This document shows, in pieces, positions 52,362 through 60,616 of a stretch of 64,000 nt of DNA. The stretch comes from Marinifilum breve (GTDB lineage: Bacteria > Bacteroidota > Bacteroidia > Bacteroidales > Marinifilaceae): NCBI RefSeq assembly GCF_003202155.1, contig NZ_QFLI01000006.1, positions 186,001 through 250,000 on the forward strand, written 5' to 3'. The translations under genes and the position numbers were made by a program. How positions within the stretch are numbered: the first letter of the stretch is position 1; every line of letters begins with the position of its first letter. Below the pieces are notes generated by a model that ran no database searches, was not told the origin of the DNA, and was given only the letters and a program-made list of their open reading frames with translations.

Positions 52362-53600
52362 CTATTTTTTTGCGTGATAATATAAAATCGAACAATTCTC
52401 TTTTCTAAAAAGCTTTGCTGATGTGTTTAATATATCATCAATGCTTACTTTACGATATTTCTCTACCTCGGTGTTGATCTCATTCGCATCGCCAAGTAGT
52501 TCATGTGTAGCAAGGTTCATTGCTTTATTCAAATAGCTGATTTCTGAAAATACCAAACTTGATTCAATCTTGTTTTTAACCTTTTTCAATTCGTAATCAG
52601 TAACTTTTTCAGTAGCAATCTTGTTTAGCTCCTCCCAAATGGCAGCTTCGGCTTCTTCAAAGGAAACTCCTTCGCTTAATTTACCAGTTACCAAAAATAG
52701 GCCAGGTTCAAAATCGCCAGTAAGATATGCATCAATAGAAGAGAATAAGTTACGTTCTTTGATCAGCTTCTGAAAAATTCTTGATGATTGCCCATTTGAT
52801 AAAACATCAGAAACCAAATCGGTAGAATAGAATTCATCATCGGTTCTTTTGCCCATGTGGAAAGCCATATAAATTGCATCGAATGGAACTTTGCGTTCTA
52901 AATGTAAAGTTCTCAATTCGGTTTGTACAGGCTCATCAGGTAGATTTCGTTCAGCAATTTCCCGACGCTCAATTGGTCCGAACCATTTTTCTGCCAAGCG
53001 CTTTACATTCTCTGTTTCTACATTACCCGACACCACAAGTATTGCATTGTTTGGTGCATAGTGCTTGAAGAAGAACTCTTTGACTTCATCCAATTGCACT
53101 GTTTCAATCTGCTCAATTGATTTTCCAATTGTTGACCATTGGTATGGATGTTTTTTATATGCCAATGGGCGTAAATGCAACCATACATCACCGTAAGGTT
53201 GGTTGAAATATCTTTGTTTAAATTCTTCGATTACAACATTTCGTTGAACCTCCAAGCTTTTCTCACTGAAAGCCAAACTCAGCATTCTGTCTGATTCTAA
53301 CCAAAAGGCAGTTTCCAGGTTGTCTTTAGGAACAGTAAGGTAATAATTGGTTACATCGTTGCTTGTCCATGCATTGTTGTCTCCACCAACCAATTGTAAA
53401 GGCTCGTCGTAATTGGGGATATTTACAGATCCACCGAACATCAAATGCTCAAATAAATGAGCAAAACCTGTTCGTTCAGGATCTTCATCTTTTGAACCAA
53501 TATTGTATAAAAGGTTAACAGCAGCCATCGGTGTTGTTTCATCCCGATGAACAATTACTCTTAATCCATTTTCAAGTGTAAATTTATCGAATTCTATCAT
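52362..53600 (-). CDS. M16 family zinc peptidase, catalytic subunit
   Basis: 412 residues. The inverted zinc motif HLFEH (H48, E51, H52) is present, followed about 75 residues later by the third ligand in NVVIEEFKQRY. It has no signal peptide, so it is a probable cytoplasmic peptide-degrading protease working with the adjacent non-catalytic subunit. The start codon follows the stop of the flavin enzyme upstream without any gap (stop 53601-53603, start 53598-53600), so the three are one tightly coupled operon. Confidence 0.93.
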   Translation of the reverse strand: MIEFDKFTLENGLRVIVHRDETTPMAAVNLLYNIGSKDEDPERTGFAHLFEHLMFGGSVNIPNYDEPLQLVGGDNNAWTSNDVTNYYLTVPKDNLETAFWLESDRMLSLAFSEKSLEVQRNVVIEEFKQRYFNQPYGDVWLHLRPLAYKKHPYQWSTIGKSIEQIETVQLDEVKEFFFKHYAPNNAILVVSGNVETENVKRLAEKWFGPIERREIAERNLPDEPVQTELRTLHLERKVPFDAIYMAFHMGKRTDDEFYSTDLVSDVLSNGQSSRIFQKLIKERNLFSSIDAYLTGDFEPGLFLVTGKLSEGVSFEEAEAAIWEELNKIATEKVTDYELKKVKNKIESSLVFSEISYLNKAMNLATHELLGDANEINTEVEKYRKVSIDDILNTSAKLFRKENCSILYYHAKK

Positions 53601-54548
53601 TTAGATATTGAATTTGGCTAAGCCAGTTAATGCTTCCTTGTATTCGGATTTTATCTCACTCACAATTTCTTCTACCGATTGGATTTTTGAAATCAAGGCT
53701 GAAACTTGTCCAATTTCCAATTCTCCTTCCTCCAGGTTTCCTTCGAACATGCCTTTCTTAGCACGTCCTTTACCTAGAAGTTCTCTCATTTCTTCTGGGG
53801 ATGCACCTCTGCATTCAGCATCATTAACTTGCTCAAAGAATTGATTTTTAACCAAGCGGGTTGGAGCCAATTTTTTCAAGGCCAGTTTTGTTCCACCTTC
53901 GCCTAATTCAATTACTGATTTTTTAAAATCAATATGAGCTGAAGATTCTTCAGCAACAGCAAAACGAGTTCCCATTTGTACACCATCGGCACCTAGAACC
54001 ATTGCCGCCACCATACTTTGTCCCGATCCAATTCCGCCGGCTGCTATTACTGGAAGAGTTGTAGCTTTTCTTACCGAAGGGATAAGTGCCATTGTAGTTG
54101 TTTCCTCTCTACCATTGTGACCTCCAGCTTCAAAACCTTCAGCAACAATAGCATCAACTCCAGCGTCTTCGCATTTTTTTGCAAAGAATGCGCTTGATAC
54201 CACATGAACAACAGTTATTCCATGCTCTTTTAAAAATGGCGTCCATTTTTTAGGACTTCCTGCCGATGTGAAAACAATTTTCACTTCTTCTTCTACAATA
54301 ATGTTCATGATTTTATCCATTTCAGGATATAGCAATGGAACATTTACACCAAACGGTTTAGAAGTGGCAGCTTTTGCTTTTTGAATGTGCTCTTTGAAAG
54401 TTTCAGGATGCATCGAACCTGCACCAATTAAACCCAGTCCCCCAGCATTACTTACCGCAGAAGCCAATTTCCAACCCGAACACCAAACCATTCCTCCTTG
54501 CACAAGAGGGAACTCTATTCCAAAAAGAGATGTGATTCTATTTGTCAT
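53601..54548 (-). CDS. Nitronate monooxygenase / FabK-like flavin enzyme
   Basis: 315-residue FMN-dependent TIM-barrel oxidoreductase. It opens TSLFGIEFPLVQGGMVWCSG. The active-site region AEGFEAGGHNGREETTTMALI and the FMN phosphate site VIAAGGIGSGQSMVAAMVLGADGVQMGTRF are clear. The family covers nitronate monooxygenases and the enoyl-ACP reductase FabK, which are hard to separate by eye. The GGHNG His and overall length fit both. First gene of an operon with the M16 pair; the reason for that pairing is unknown. Confidence 0.87.
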   Translation of the reverse strand: MTNRITSLFGIEFPLVQGGMVWCSGWKLASAVSNAGGLGLIGAGSMHPETFKEHIQKAKAATSKPFGVNVPLLYPEMDKIMNIIVEEEVKIVFTSAGSPKKWTPFLKEHGITVVHVVSSAFFAKKCEDAGVDAIVAEGFEAGGHNGREETTTMALIPSVRKATTLPVIAAGGIGSGQSMVAAMVLGADGVQMGTRFAVAEESSAHIDFKKSVIELGEGGTKLALKKLAPTRLVKNQFFEQVNDAECRGASPEEMRELLGKGRAKKGMFEGNLEEGELEIGQVSALISKIQSVEEIVSEIKSEYKEALTGLAKFNI

Positions 54549-54889
54549 TATATTTTATTCTATTAGTATACAAGCAAAAAAGACACAAGAGCATTGTATT
54601 TTTCTTGTGCCTTATTAGATGAATTGTTCGATTGCAAATTTAGAAAAATTCTTGATAAGAATAAGATCTTGAAGTATGATTTTAAGCATATCAGTATTGG
54701 TAATGAAGCTTTTTATGAACTTATTCTTTAGACTAATTATAGATATTGATTTCTGATTAAATATTAGTTCGAATTGTGCAAAGGTTCTTGTTTCTTACAA
54801 TCAATATTACTTTTTTTATGCTCGAAAACATTTAGGGGGATTAGCCATTATCAATCAGGTAGTTTTACTTGGTTTTATAAATTTATAGA
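54549..54889. other. Divergent gap before ClC 1
   Basis: AT-rich, no gene. A weak hairpin (ACACAAGA...TCTTGTGC) lies near 54582-54612. A GGGGG-rich spot at 54833-54838 is too far from the ClC start to be a ribosome site. Nothing else seen. Confidence 0.5.
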
Positions 54890-56665
54890 GTGAAGAAAAA
54901 ATCATTATTAGGACGCTTTTTAGTTTGGCGCTTAAAGCATGTAAGCGATCGTCAATTTATCTCATTTATGGCGGTACTTATCGGCATAACATCTGGTATT
55001 GCAGCAGTAATTATTAAAAACGCCGTACACTTTATCAGTGAGTTGCTCCAAAATAATTCGTCAGATCAGTATCAGAATATCCTCTATGTGATTTATCCTA
55101 CTATTGGTATTACGGTTGCCGTTTTATTCATCAAATTTGTGATTCGACGTCCTGTTCGACACGGAATTCCAAATGTTTTGTACAGTATTTCCAAGACCAA
55201 TGGACAAATTAATCGTCATAACATGTTTTCTTCCATAGTTACCTCCGCATTTACTGTAGGATTTGGTGGATCGGTTGGACTGGAAGGACCAACTGTTGCA
55301 ACAGGTGCAGCTTTGGGTTCGAATATTGGTAGATTGTTTCACCTAAACTATAAGCAAATTACTTTGCTATTGGGCTGTGCTTGTGCTGGAGCAATGGCCT
55401 CTATTTTTAAAGCTCCAATTGCTGCAATTGTATTTGCAATGGAAGTAATTATGCTTGACCTAACCATGTGGTCTTTGGTGCCACTCTTGCTTTCATCGGC
55501 ATCAGCTGTTCTAACTTCTTATTTCTTCTTGGGTATGGATGTTTTATATCCTTTCGAAGTGGAGGAAGGTTTCGTAATGAAAGATTTACCATACTATATT
55601 GCACTTGGCATTTTTACAGGATTGATAGCGACCTACTTCACAAAGTCGTACATGTTCATTCATTCAATATTTGATAAAATAGAACATGTATACAAGAAGT
55701 TGATTTTTGGTGCATTGGCATTAGGGGTTATTATTTTCTTTTTGCCATCATTATATGGTGAAGGGTACCATGCAATAAATGCATGTCTTTCGGGTGATTA
55801 TTCATATCTCTACAATAACTCATTTTTCTATGCATTGCAGGATAATTTTTGGGTGTTTGTTGCTTTAATGGCAATGGTCATATTTTTTAAAGTTATTGCA
55901 GCATCAATCACATTTGGAGCTGGTGGGGTAGGTGGTATTTTTGCACCAACGTTGTTTATGGGCGTAAACTCGGGAGTTCTTTTTGCAAAAGTTGTTGGTT
56001 ATTTTGGATTAAGAGATTTACCGGTAAATAACTTTGCCCTGATAGGAATGGCAGGAATGATTGCTGGAGTTTTACATGCACCTTTAACAGGACTTTTCTT
56101 GATTGCAGATATTTCTGGAGGTTATCAACTCTTTGTTCCCTTAATGATTACAGCAACCATTTCTTATGCAACGGTTAAAACTTTTGAGCCTCATTCGGTT
56201 TATACCATTCAGCTAGCAAAGCGAAAAGAATTAATGACTCACGATAAGGATAAGAATGTACTTTCCCTTATGCGAGTTACCAAGTTGATTGAAAAGAATT
56301 TTAGTACCGTTAATTCTGAGGCTACTCTTGGAGATTTGGTTAAAATTATTGCAAAAGCACAACGTAACATCTTTATTGTAATTGATGATGAAAACAATTT
56401 TGAGGGAATTGTAAAAATGGACGACATACGAGAGATCATGTTCCAACCCGAAAAATATGATAGTGTTTTTGTTCGCGATTTAATGGTAGTGCCGCAGGTA
56501 GTAATTCAGCATGATGAATCGATGGCTGATGTTGCCAGGAAATATCAATATTCCGATAAATTTAATTTGGTTGTGCTAAAAGATGGGAAGTATTGTGGAT
56601 GCGTTTCGCGTGCTCAAATTTTCTCAACTTATCGTCGAATGCTAAAACATTTCTCAGAGGATTAA
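54890..56665 (+). CDS. ClC anion channel/transporter with CBS pair, copy 1
   Basis: 591 residues, GTG start at the position equivalent to the ATG of copy 2. The ClC domain (about 20-440) has the gating-glutamate motif GSVGLEGP, GIFAPTLFMG in the second half and HGIP at the helix-D filter. At the position of the E. coli proton glutamate (E203) it has Val (FAMEV), as in vertebrate ClC channels. The central Tyr is kept (HSVYTIQLAK). Two CBS domains follow (about 450-585), a likely nucleotide-sensing module. The transported anion is probably chloride; channel or exchanger is not decided. It is farthest from the other two copies in sequence and position. Confidence 0.9.
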   Translation: MKKKSLLGRFLVWRLKHVSDRQFISFMAVLIGITSGIAAVIIKNAVHFISELLQNNSSDQYQNILYVIYPTIGITVAVLFIKFVIRRPVRHGIPNVLYSISKTNGQINRHNMFSSIVTSAFTVGFGGSVGLEGPTVATGAALGSNIGRLFHLNYKQITLLLGCACAGAMASIFKAPIAAIVFAMEVIMLDLTMWSLVPLLLSSASAVLTSYFFLGMDVLYPFEVEEGFVMKDLPYYIALGIFTGLIATYFTKSYMFIHSIFDKIEHVYKKLIFGALALGVIIFFLPSLYGEGYHAINACLSGDYSYLYNNSFFYALQDNFWVFVALMAMVIFFKVIAASITFGAGGVGGIFAPTLFMGVNSGVLFAKVVGYFGLRDLPVNNFALIGMAGMIAGVLHAPLTGLFLIADISGGYQLFVPLMITATISYATVKTFEPHSVYTIQLAKRKELMTHDKDKNVLSLMRVTKLIEKNFSTVNSEATLGDLVKIIAKAQRNIFIVIDDENNFEGIVKMDDIREIMFQPEKYDSVFVRDLMVVPQVVIQHDESMADVARKYQYSDKFNLVVLKDGKYCGCVSRAQIFSTYRRMLKHFSED

Positions 56666-56811
56666 TATTCCCTTAATCAGAATATCCAATTTAGATTGGT
56701 TTTAATAACAAACGTTTTCCTAATTACGCCTATTATTCAGAGCTTTAATTAAGCTTGAAAAATCTTTTGAAAAAATCTGGTAAAAAGAGTTTATCGTTTC
56801 CAATTATCTAT

Positions 56812-56819
56812 TACATTTG
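56812..56819 (+). promoter_or_regulatory. -7 element of the ClC 2 leader
   Basis: TACATTTG followed by CACTC, similar to the TATATTTGCACC of the tRNA promoters; no clear -33 element. Confidence 0.45.
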
Positions 56820-56825
56820 CACTCG

Positions 56826-56960
56826 ATTTTTGAGGGATGTTTAATGATAGTAGTTCATAAGCATTCCAAAATCAGCAAAGTACATAAACGCCGACTAACC
56901 GCCTGGTAGTTTTATGTAACTTACCCTAAGGCCGCCTGACTTCTGCAGCCATCCGACCTT
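56826..56960 (+). ncRNA. Candidate structured RNA / riboregulatory leader
   Basis: Less AT-rich than its surroundings. An 11-bp stem with one bulge joins AAGTACATAAA (56878-56888) to TTTATGTAACTT (56911-56922). Inside it a second hairpin pairs CTAACC with GGTAG. GGATG (56835-56839) can close against CATCC (56950-56954). A tRNA-like promoter word lies just upstream and a T-run (CTTTTTAA) just after. It could be a riboswitch-like leader of ClC 2 or a free small RNA. I do not recognise it as fluoride, TPP, cobalamin, SAM or guanidine class. Confidence 0.45.
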
Positions 56961-57002
56961 TTTAATTTATGTATGTGGAATAGATAATCTTGATTCGGAG
57001 CA

Positions 57003-58778
57003 ATGAAGAATAAGAGTTTGCTTTCTCGATTTTTAATTTGGAGAGTGAAAAACATTAAGGAACGACAGTTCGTTTTAATTTTGAGTTTTTTGGTTGGAGT
57101 AGTGAGTGGTTTGGCTGCACTTGTACTTAAAAATACAATCCATTTTACACACCATTTTCTAACTCATCGTTTGCATGTAGAGTCTGCCAACTTGTTGTAT
57201 TTGGCATATCCTGCTGTGGGTATATTATTAACTGTACTGTTCGTAAAATTCTTTGTGAAGGATAACATTGGTCATGGGGTATCAAGAATATTATATGCCA
57301 TTTCGAAAAAGAATTCACTCATAAAATCACATAACAACTATTCTTCGGTACTTGCAAGTACTTTAACCATTGGTTTTGGTGGATCGGTGGGAGCAGAGGC
57401 CCCAGTAGTATTAACAGGTGCATCAATCGGGTCGAATCTTGGAAGAATGTTCCATATGAACCAAAAAATCATTACGCTAATGGTTGGTTGTGGAGCAGCA
57501 GGAGCAATTGGAGGAATCTTTAAAGCACCAATGGCTGGAATGGTATTTACTTTGGAAGTATTGATGTTGGATCTAACCATGGCATCTTTAATTCCGCTTT
57601 TGATTTCATCAATTACAGGAGCTAGTATTGCTTATTTCTTTATGGGAAAAGGTGTTTTGCTTTCCTATGATGTAACAGAGCCATTCGTAATTGGTAACTT
57701 CCCATATTACATTCTTTTGGGTGTATTTGCGGGCTTGGTTTCGCTTTATTTTACTCGATTTTCAATGTATTTGGAAGGGCAGTTTGATAGAATTACCAAT
57801 TGCTATCGAAAAATGATGGTTGGAGGAATCCTATTGGGGATTCTGATCTTTTTATTTCCTCCTTTGTATGGTGAAGGTTATACCACAATTCAAGCTTTGT
57901 TAGATGGAAACCATACCGACTTGGTAAACAATAGTATCTTCTATTTTTTAAAGGATAACTATTGGTTGTTGTTGGGATATGTTGTATTGATTTTAGGATT
58001 TAAAGTAATCGCATCAACGGTTACCACAGGCAGTGGTGGTGTTGGAGGTATATTTGCCCCTTCCTTATTTCTTGGTGGAGTTTCAGGTTTTTTTGTAGCC
58101 CGATTCATTAACGGCTTTAATTTTGTGAAACTTTCCGAAAGTAATTTCACCTTAATAGGTATGGCAGGAATGATGGCTGGGGTTATGCATGCGCCATTAA
58201 CTGCAATATTCCTGATTGTGGAAATTACCGGTGGATACGAATTGTTTATCCCAATCATGGTTACAGCAACCATTGCTTACTTAACCATTATGTATTTCGA
58301 ACCACATTCAATTTACACCAAACGTTTGGCCAAACGTGGTGAATTGATTACTCACAATAAGGATAAAGCTGTTCTTACCTTAATGAAGTTGGGTAAGGTA
58401 ATCGAGACAGACTTGAAAAAAGTAAGCCCTGATGCCACATTAGGTGAGTTGGTGAAAATTATTTCTCACTCACAAAGAAATATTTTTCCTGTGGTAGATG
58501 AAGATGATAAGTTGTTGGGAATTGTTCTTTTGGACGATATTCGACATATCATGTTTAATCCAGAGATGTATGAAGAAACGTATGTAAGAAATTTAATGAT
58601 AATGCCACCTGCGATACTGGATGCCAATGCTCCGATGGAGAAAGTAATGCGAAGGTTTGAAGAAACAGGAGCTTGGAATCTTCCGGTTACGCAGGACGAA
58701 AAATATTTGGGATTTGTATCCAAAGCCAAAATCTTCAATGTTTATCGAAGGGTTTTGGTACATTTTTCAGATGAATAA
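57003..58778 (+). CDS. ClC anion channel/transporter with CBS pair, copy 2
   Basis: 591 residues, same architecture as copy 1 (KNKSLLSRFLIWRVK start; ClC about 20-440; CBS pair about 450-590). Filter differences: GSVGAEAP at the gating Glu, HGVS instead of HGIP on helix D, FTLEV (Val at the proton-Glu position), GIFAPSLFLG conserved, Tyr kept in HSIYTKRLAK. A GGAG sits shortly before the ATG. It is preceded by the structured leader candidate. Confidence 0.9.
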   Translation: MKNKSLLSRFLIWRVKNIKERQFVLILSFLVGVVSGLAALVLKNTIHFTHHFLTHRLHVESANLLYLAYPAVGILLTVLFVKFFVKDNIGHGVSRILYAISKKNSLIKSHNNYSSVLASTLTIGFGGSVGAEAPVVLTGASIGSNLGRMFHMNQKIITLMVGCGAAGAIGGIFKAPMAGMVFTLEVLMLDLTMASLIPLLISSITGASIAYFFMGKGVLLSYDVTEPFVIGNFPYYILLGVFAGLVSLYFTRFSMYLEGQFDRITNCYRKMMVGGILLGILIFLFPPLYGEGYTTIQALLDGNHTDLVNNSIFYFLKDNYWLLLGYVVLILGFKVIASTVTTGSGGVGGIFAPSLFLGGVSGFFVARFINGFNFVKLSESNFTLIGMAGMMAGVMHAPLTAIFLIVEITGGYELFIPIMVTATIAYLTIMYFEPHSIYTKRLAKRGELITHNKDKAVLTLMKLGKVIETDLKKVSPDATLGELVKIISHSQRNIFPVVDEDDKLLGIVLLDDIRHIMFNPEMYEETYVRNLMIMPPAILDANAPMEKVMRRFEETGAWNLPVTQDEKYLGFVSKAKIFNVYRRVLVHFSDE

Positions 58779-58799
58779 TAGTTTTATTTTAGGTTAGGT

Positions 58800-58832
58800 A
58801 AAAAGCTCGCTCGTAATTGGGTGAGCTTTTTT
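58800..58832 (+). terminator. Intrinsic terminator of ClC 2
   Basis: AAAAGCTCGC...GGTGAGCTTTT stem and T-run. Confidence 0.75.
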
Positions 58833-59162
58833 ATTTTAGCTAATAGCTTACAGCAGTCAGCTATCAGCAAGTTTACGACTTACAACAAATAGGGAGTTAG
58901 TTTGAGAGTTTATGGAGTTTATTGAAAAGTTTGGGTATGTATAGTGTTAGTATTTAAGATTGTAGAGCGATGTGAGTCTATGAACTCTTTTGAACTTTAC
59001 ATTTTTGTAAATAGGCGTGAAAATGGCTTGTATAAATTATTAATAATTTTTTGAAATAAAACTGAGAGCTGAAGGCTGGAAGCTTGCATATAATTGTACT
59101 TGCATAATGATTTTTATCTCAATCTAATGAAGTGTTTTAAAATGCTAATACAGTTTAATACT

Positions 59163-59170
59163 TACCTTTG
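59163..59170 (+). promoter_or_regulatory. -7 element of the formimidoylglutamase-like gene
   Basis: TACCTTTG 19 bases before the ATG at 59190. Its position inside the longer open frame argues against the upstream start at 59094. Confidence 0.5.
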
Positions 59171-59189
59171 CAGCAATAAACTATTAATC

Positions 59190-60200
59190 ATGAACAACAA
59201 ACATTATAAAACCATCGATCCGGATATTTGGAAGGGAAGGATAGATGATGAGGAGGATTACGATGCTTTTCGTTGGCATCAAATTGTAAATTCAATTGAC
59301 TTACTTGATTCACAAGAGAGAACTTTAAACGGCTTTGGTTTATTGGGTTTTTGTTGCGACAAAGGAGTACAAAGAAACCTTGGAAGAAAAGGTACTTCAA
59401 AAGCCCCAAACAGTATCAGAAAAGAAATGGCAAACCTGCCTTGCTCATTTCCGCAAGGAACTAATATTTACGATTGCGGGAATATTGTAAGCAATGGAGT
59501 CGAATTGGAGGAGGTACAAAGTTTATTATCCGATGCAGTTTACAGAATGATAAAAATGGGACTGTTTCCTTTGATTTTAGGAGGAGGACACGAAATTGCC
59601 TATGGACATTATTTGGGGATAGAAAGATATTTGGCAGAGCAAGAAAATCAGGACTTAGGAATATTCAATTTGGATGCGCATTTTGATATGCGTCCGTATC
59701 AAAAGGGTGCAAGTTCGGGAACCATGTTTGCACAGATTGCTGACCGCTGTAAAGAGAATGGAAAAGATTTTCGTTACATGGTTGCTGGTATCCAACAATA
59801 TGGCAACACAGTGAGTCTGTTTAAAAAAGCTGATGATTTGGGGGTAAAATACCTAATGGCAAAAGATATTTCCAATGACAGTATGTTTGCCGTAGGACAA
59901 GATATTGTTCGATTTACCAAGAAGCAAAGAAAGATCTACATGACTCTTTGTTCAGATGTAATATCATCGGCCTATGCACCAGGAGTAAGTGCGCCACAGC
60001 CATTTGGTTTGCATCCCGAAATTATTGTGAAACTGATTAAAACCGTAATTCAATCAGGCAAAGTAATTAGTTTCGATATTGCCGAAGTTTCGCCTCGTTT
60101 CGATGAAGACAATCGTACCTCGAAATTGGCTGCCATTATTGCTTTTGCAGTGATTAATGCGGTGGTTGAGTTTGGATCCGCTTCGGATTGTATTTGTTAG
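59190..60200 (+). CDS. Formimidoylglutamase-like arginase-family protein
   Basis: 336-residue ureohydrolase-fold protein, closest in feel to Bacteroidota HutG-type formimidoylglutamases (histidine degradation), though agmatinase-like activity cannot be excluded. Manganese motifs: GGGHEIAYGH (His), NLDAHFDMRP (D-x-H-x-D), then TLCSDVISSAYAPGVSAPQ, where the usual D-x-D pair reads C-S-D. One metal ligand may thus be changed or supplied differently. No other hut gene is in the window. It lies between the second and third ClC genes with no operon link. Confidence 0.8.
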   Translation: MNNKHYKTIDPDIWKGRIDDEEDYDAFRWHQIVNSIDLLDSQERTLNGFGLLGFCCDKGVQRNLGRKGTSKAPNSIRKEMANLPCSFPQGTNIYDCGNIVSNGVELEEVQSLLSDAVYRMIKMGLFPLILGGGHEIAYGHYLGIERYLAEQENQDLGIFNLDAHFDMRPYQKGASSGTMFAQIADRCKENGKDFRYMVAGIQQYGNTVSLFKKADDLGVKYLMAKDISNDSMFAVGQDIVRFTKKQRKIYMTLCSDVISSAYAPGVSAPQPFGLHPEIIVKLIKTVIQSGKVISFDIAEVSPRFDEDNRTSKLAAIIAFAVINAVVEFGSASDCIC

Positions 60201-60616
60201 AGAAGATATTTTAATGTATGTGTTACTTGTTAGGCATTTAGAAAATGTATGACAAGTTTAAAACCTTCTGGAAGCCCCGCGCAGGCTAGGCTAAAATGCG
60301 CAGCGCGGCTAAAATAAGCGCAGCACAGTAAAAAATGGTACAGCGCAGGTTAAAAGTCCGCAGCGTGGCAACTTTTTGCGCAGCGCGGCTTAAAAGTGTG
60401 CAGATTTGACATGTTTTGCCGCAGCGGACCTCAAAAATACGCAGCGTACTATTTTTTTGCCGCAGCACTTCAAAAAAGTGCGAAGGCCGATATGATTTTT
60501 ACGCAGCGAGATTTGATATTGAATAAACTTAAGAATTACTGGATAATCTAAGTGTTTTTCGCTTTTATATTCATCATCAAATGGTTAAATTAGGAGCTAT
60601 AACCCAATTTAACCCT
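60201..60616. other. Gap before ClC 3 dominated by a periodic array
   Basis: No gene. 60280-60520 is the array. The remaining ~95 bases before the ClC 3 start are AT-rich with no clear promoter words. Confidence 0.6.
60280..60520. repeat. 20-21-bp periodic array with CGCAGC heads
   Basis: Twelve units with CAG at 60282, 60301, 60321, 60341, 60361, 60381, 60401, 60422, 60442, 60463, (AAG) 60483 and 60504: steps of 19 to 21, mostly 20. Each unit has a GC-rich head (CGCAGCGCGGC-like) and an A- or T-rich tail (TAAAA or TTTTT), so G+C content oscillates every two helical turns. It is locally far more GC-rich than the surrounding DNA. Confidence 0.88.

Larger units (their letters stand above)
56666..57002. 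other. Leader region of ClC 2
   Basis: Gap containing a strong -7 element, a structured RNA candidate (separate entries) and, before them, AT-rich sequence with no gene visible. Confidence 0.5.
58779..59189. other. Gap between ClC 2 and the formimidoylglutamase-like gene
   Basis: Holds a terminator at 58800-58832, a short-word tract at about 58837-58882 (AGCTAATAGCTTACAGC...CAGCTATCAGC) and a TACCTTTG -7 element at 59163-59170. No gene seen. Confidence 0.6.

Noticed and set aside
56826-56960. Fluoride (crcB) riboswitch before ClC 2
   Set aside because: The conserved pseudoknot words and the GAUGACUCCUAC-like tail of that class are not present.
59094-59189. Upstream start of the formimidoylglutamase-like gene
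   Set aside because: A TACCTTTG promoter word lies inside this extension, and the added residues do not belong to the family.
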